64,000 nt of DNA. Source: Halorubrum salipaludis. Its GTDB lineage: Archaea; Halobacteriota; Halobacteria; Halobacteriales; Haloferacaceae. The translations under genes and the position numbers were made by a program. This document shows, piece after piece, positions 63,761 through 64,000 of the stretch (positions within the stretch are counted from its first letter, which is position 1; the number at the start of each line of letters is the position of its first letter). Below the pieces are notes generated by a model. The model made no database searches and was not told the DNA's origin. It worked only from the letters and a program-made list of their open reading frames with translations. Location of the stretch: positions 124,001-188,000 of the forward strand of contig NZ_NSKC01000002.1 of NCBI RefSeq assembly GCF_002286985.1. Reading direction: 5' to 3'.

Positions 63761-64000
63761 TCCGGGGAACTCGGAGAGCCGCCGAGGCGATCCGGATCGA
63801 GTGTCCCGACACGGACAACGGTCCCGTTTCGATCGTTATTTCGGAACTCAATCTATAAGCGAAACGTATTCTCGACGTGTCGCGCCCACTGAGGCTCGAA
63901 TCGGCGACTGCGAGCGGACGGCGAGTTCGGGAACGGAAGAGAACGGCTGAATATCCGATATCGAACGGCAACAGGGGAAAGACTTACTTCGCTTTTCTGA

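Noticed and set aside
1-64000. CRISPR array
   Set aside because: No regularly spaced identical 25-40-base repeats with unique spacers and no cas gene were seen; the repeats found are dispersed.

Overview
The window is haloarchaeal chromosome, most like Halorubrum or a close relative. It is GC-rich with acidic proteins. It carries a halocyanin with a Tat signal, HVO_0758-type and DUF5798/5789/5820-type haloarchaeal small proteins, archaeal GatE, Elp3, RqcH and SurE, and TATA-type promoters lying about 25-35 bases upstream of start codons or tRNAs. The genus is an inference from protein style, not from a search.

Layout. 1-3551: the end of an ABC solute-binding protein, a small membrane protein, an enolase-like protein, a DUF1405 membrane protein and FxsA. 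3684-3757: tRNA-Ile(GAT), followed directly by an AT-rich island (about 3760-6580) with a transglutaminase-like protein, a rhomboid-like protease and an orphan membrane protein. 6628-10784: thioredoxin, cysteine synthase, coiled-coil protein, SurE, GrpE. 10883-15557: trehalase divergent from a sugar ABC ATPase plus two permeases with no binding-protein gene. 16236-25240: a large rhomboid, UPF0058, a ribbon-helix-helix protein, a sulfite-oxidase-like enzyme, MenF, PAC2, an RNA m5C methyltransferase with a PUA-like partner, and DUF790/Bax1. 25326-32561: ThiC, Elp3, a Tat-exported subtilase, RqcH. 32658-33816: winged-helix/MazF/DUF5820 overlapping triad. 33998-37408: PurF, two-domain halocyanin, DUF420. 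37583-37667: tRNA-Leu(GAG). 38288-45955: GatE, Lrp regulator with EamA transporter, ferredoxin, BirA, UspA, DUF5789. 46079-51579: YchF, YqeC, GpgS-like glycosyltransferase, MFS, zinc ribbon. 52058-63760: hexapeptide acyltransferase, PurD, DUF255 protein, geranylgeranyl-reductase-like FAD protein, TRAM protein, sugar-acid dehydratase, a DUF2209 gene with a broken 5' end, HflX, acetyl-CoA synthetase-like enzyme, DUF2061.

Most genes are housekeeping singletons or gene pairs. The clear functional groupings are trehalase with the sugar importer, the Lrp regulator with its divergent exporter, the m5C methyltransferase with a PUA-like protein, the toxin-antitoxin-like triad, and halocyanin next to DUF420 (electron transfer).

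The most unusual feature is non-coding. A dispersed element of about 0.3-0.5 kb occurs in at least five places (8181, 15640, 37814, 40629, 51709), plus a shrunken copy at 711. It has terminal inverted repeats in several copies, paired TTTATAAG-like boxes exactly 34 bp apart, and a central hairpin whose two 16-18-base arms differ between copies yet stay perfectly complementary within each copy. That covariation points to selection on, or a mechanism maintaining, a fold rather than a protein. I treat the many small ORFs inside it as artefacts.
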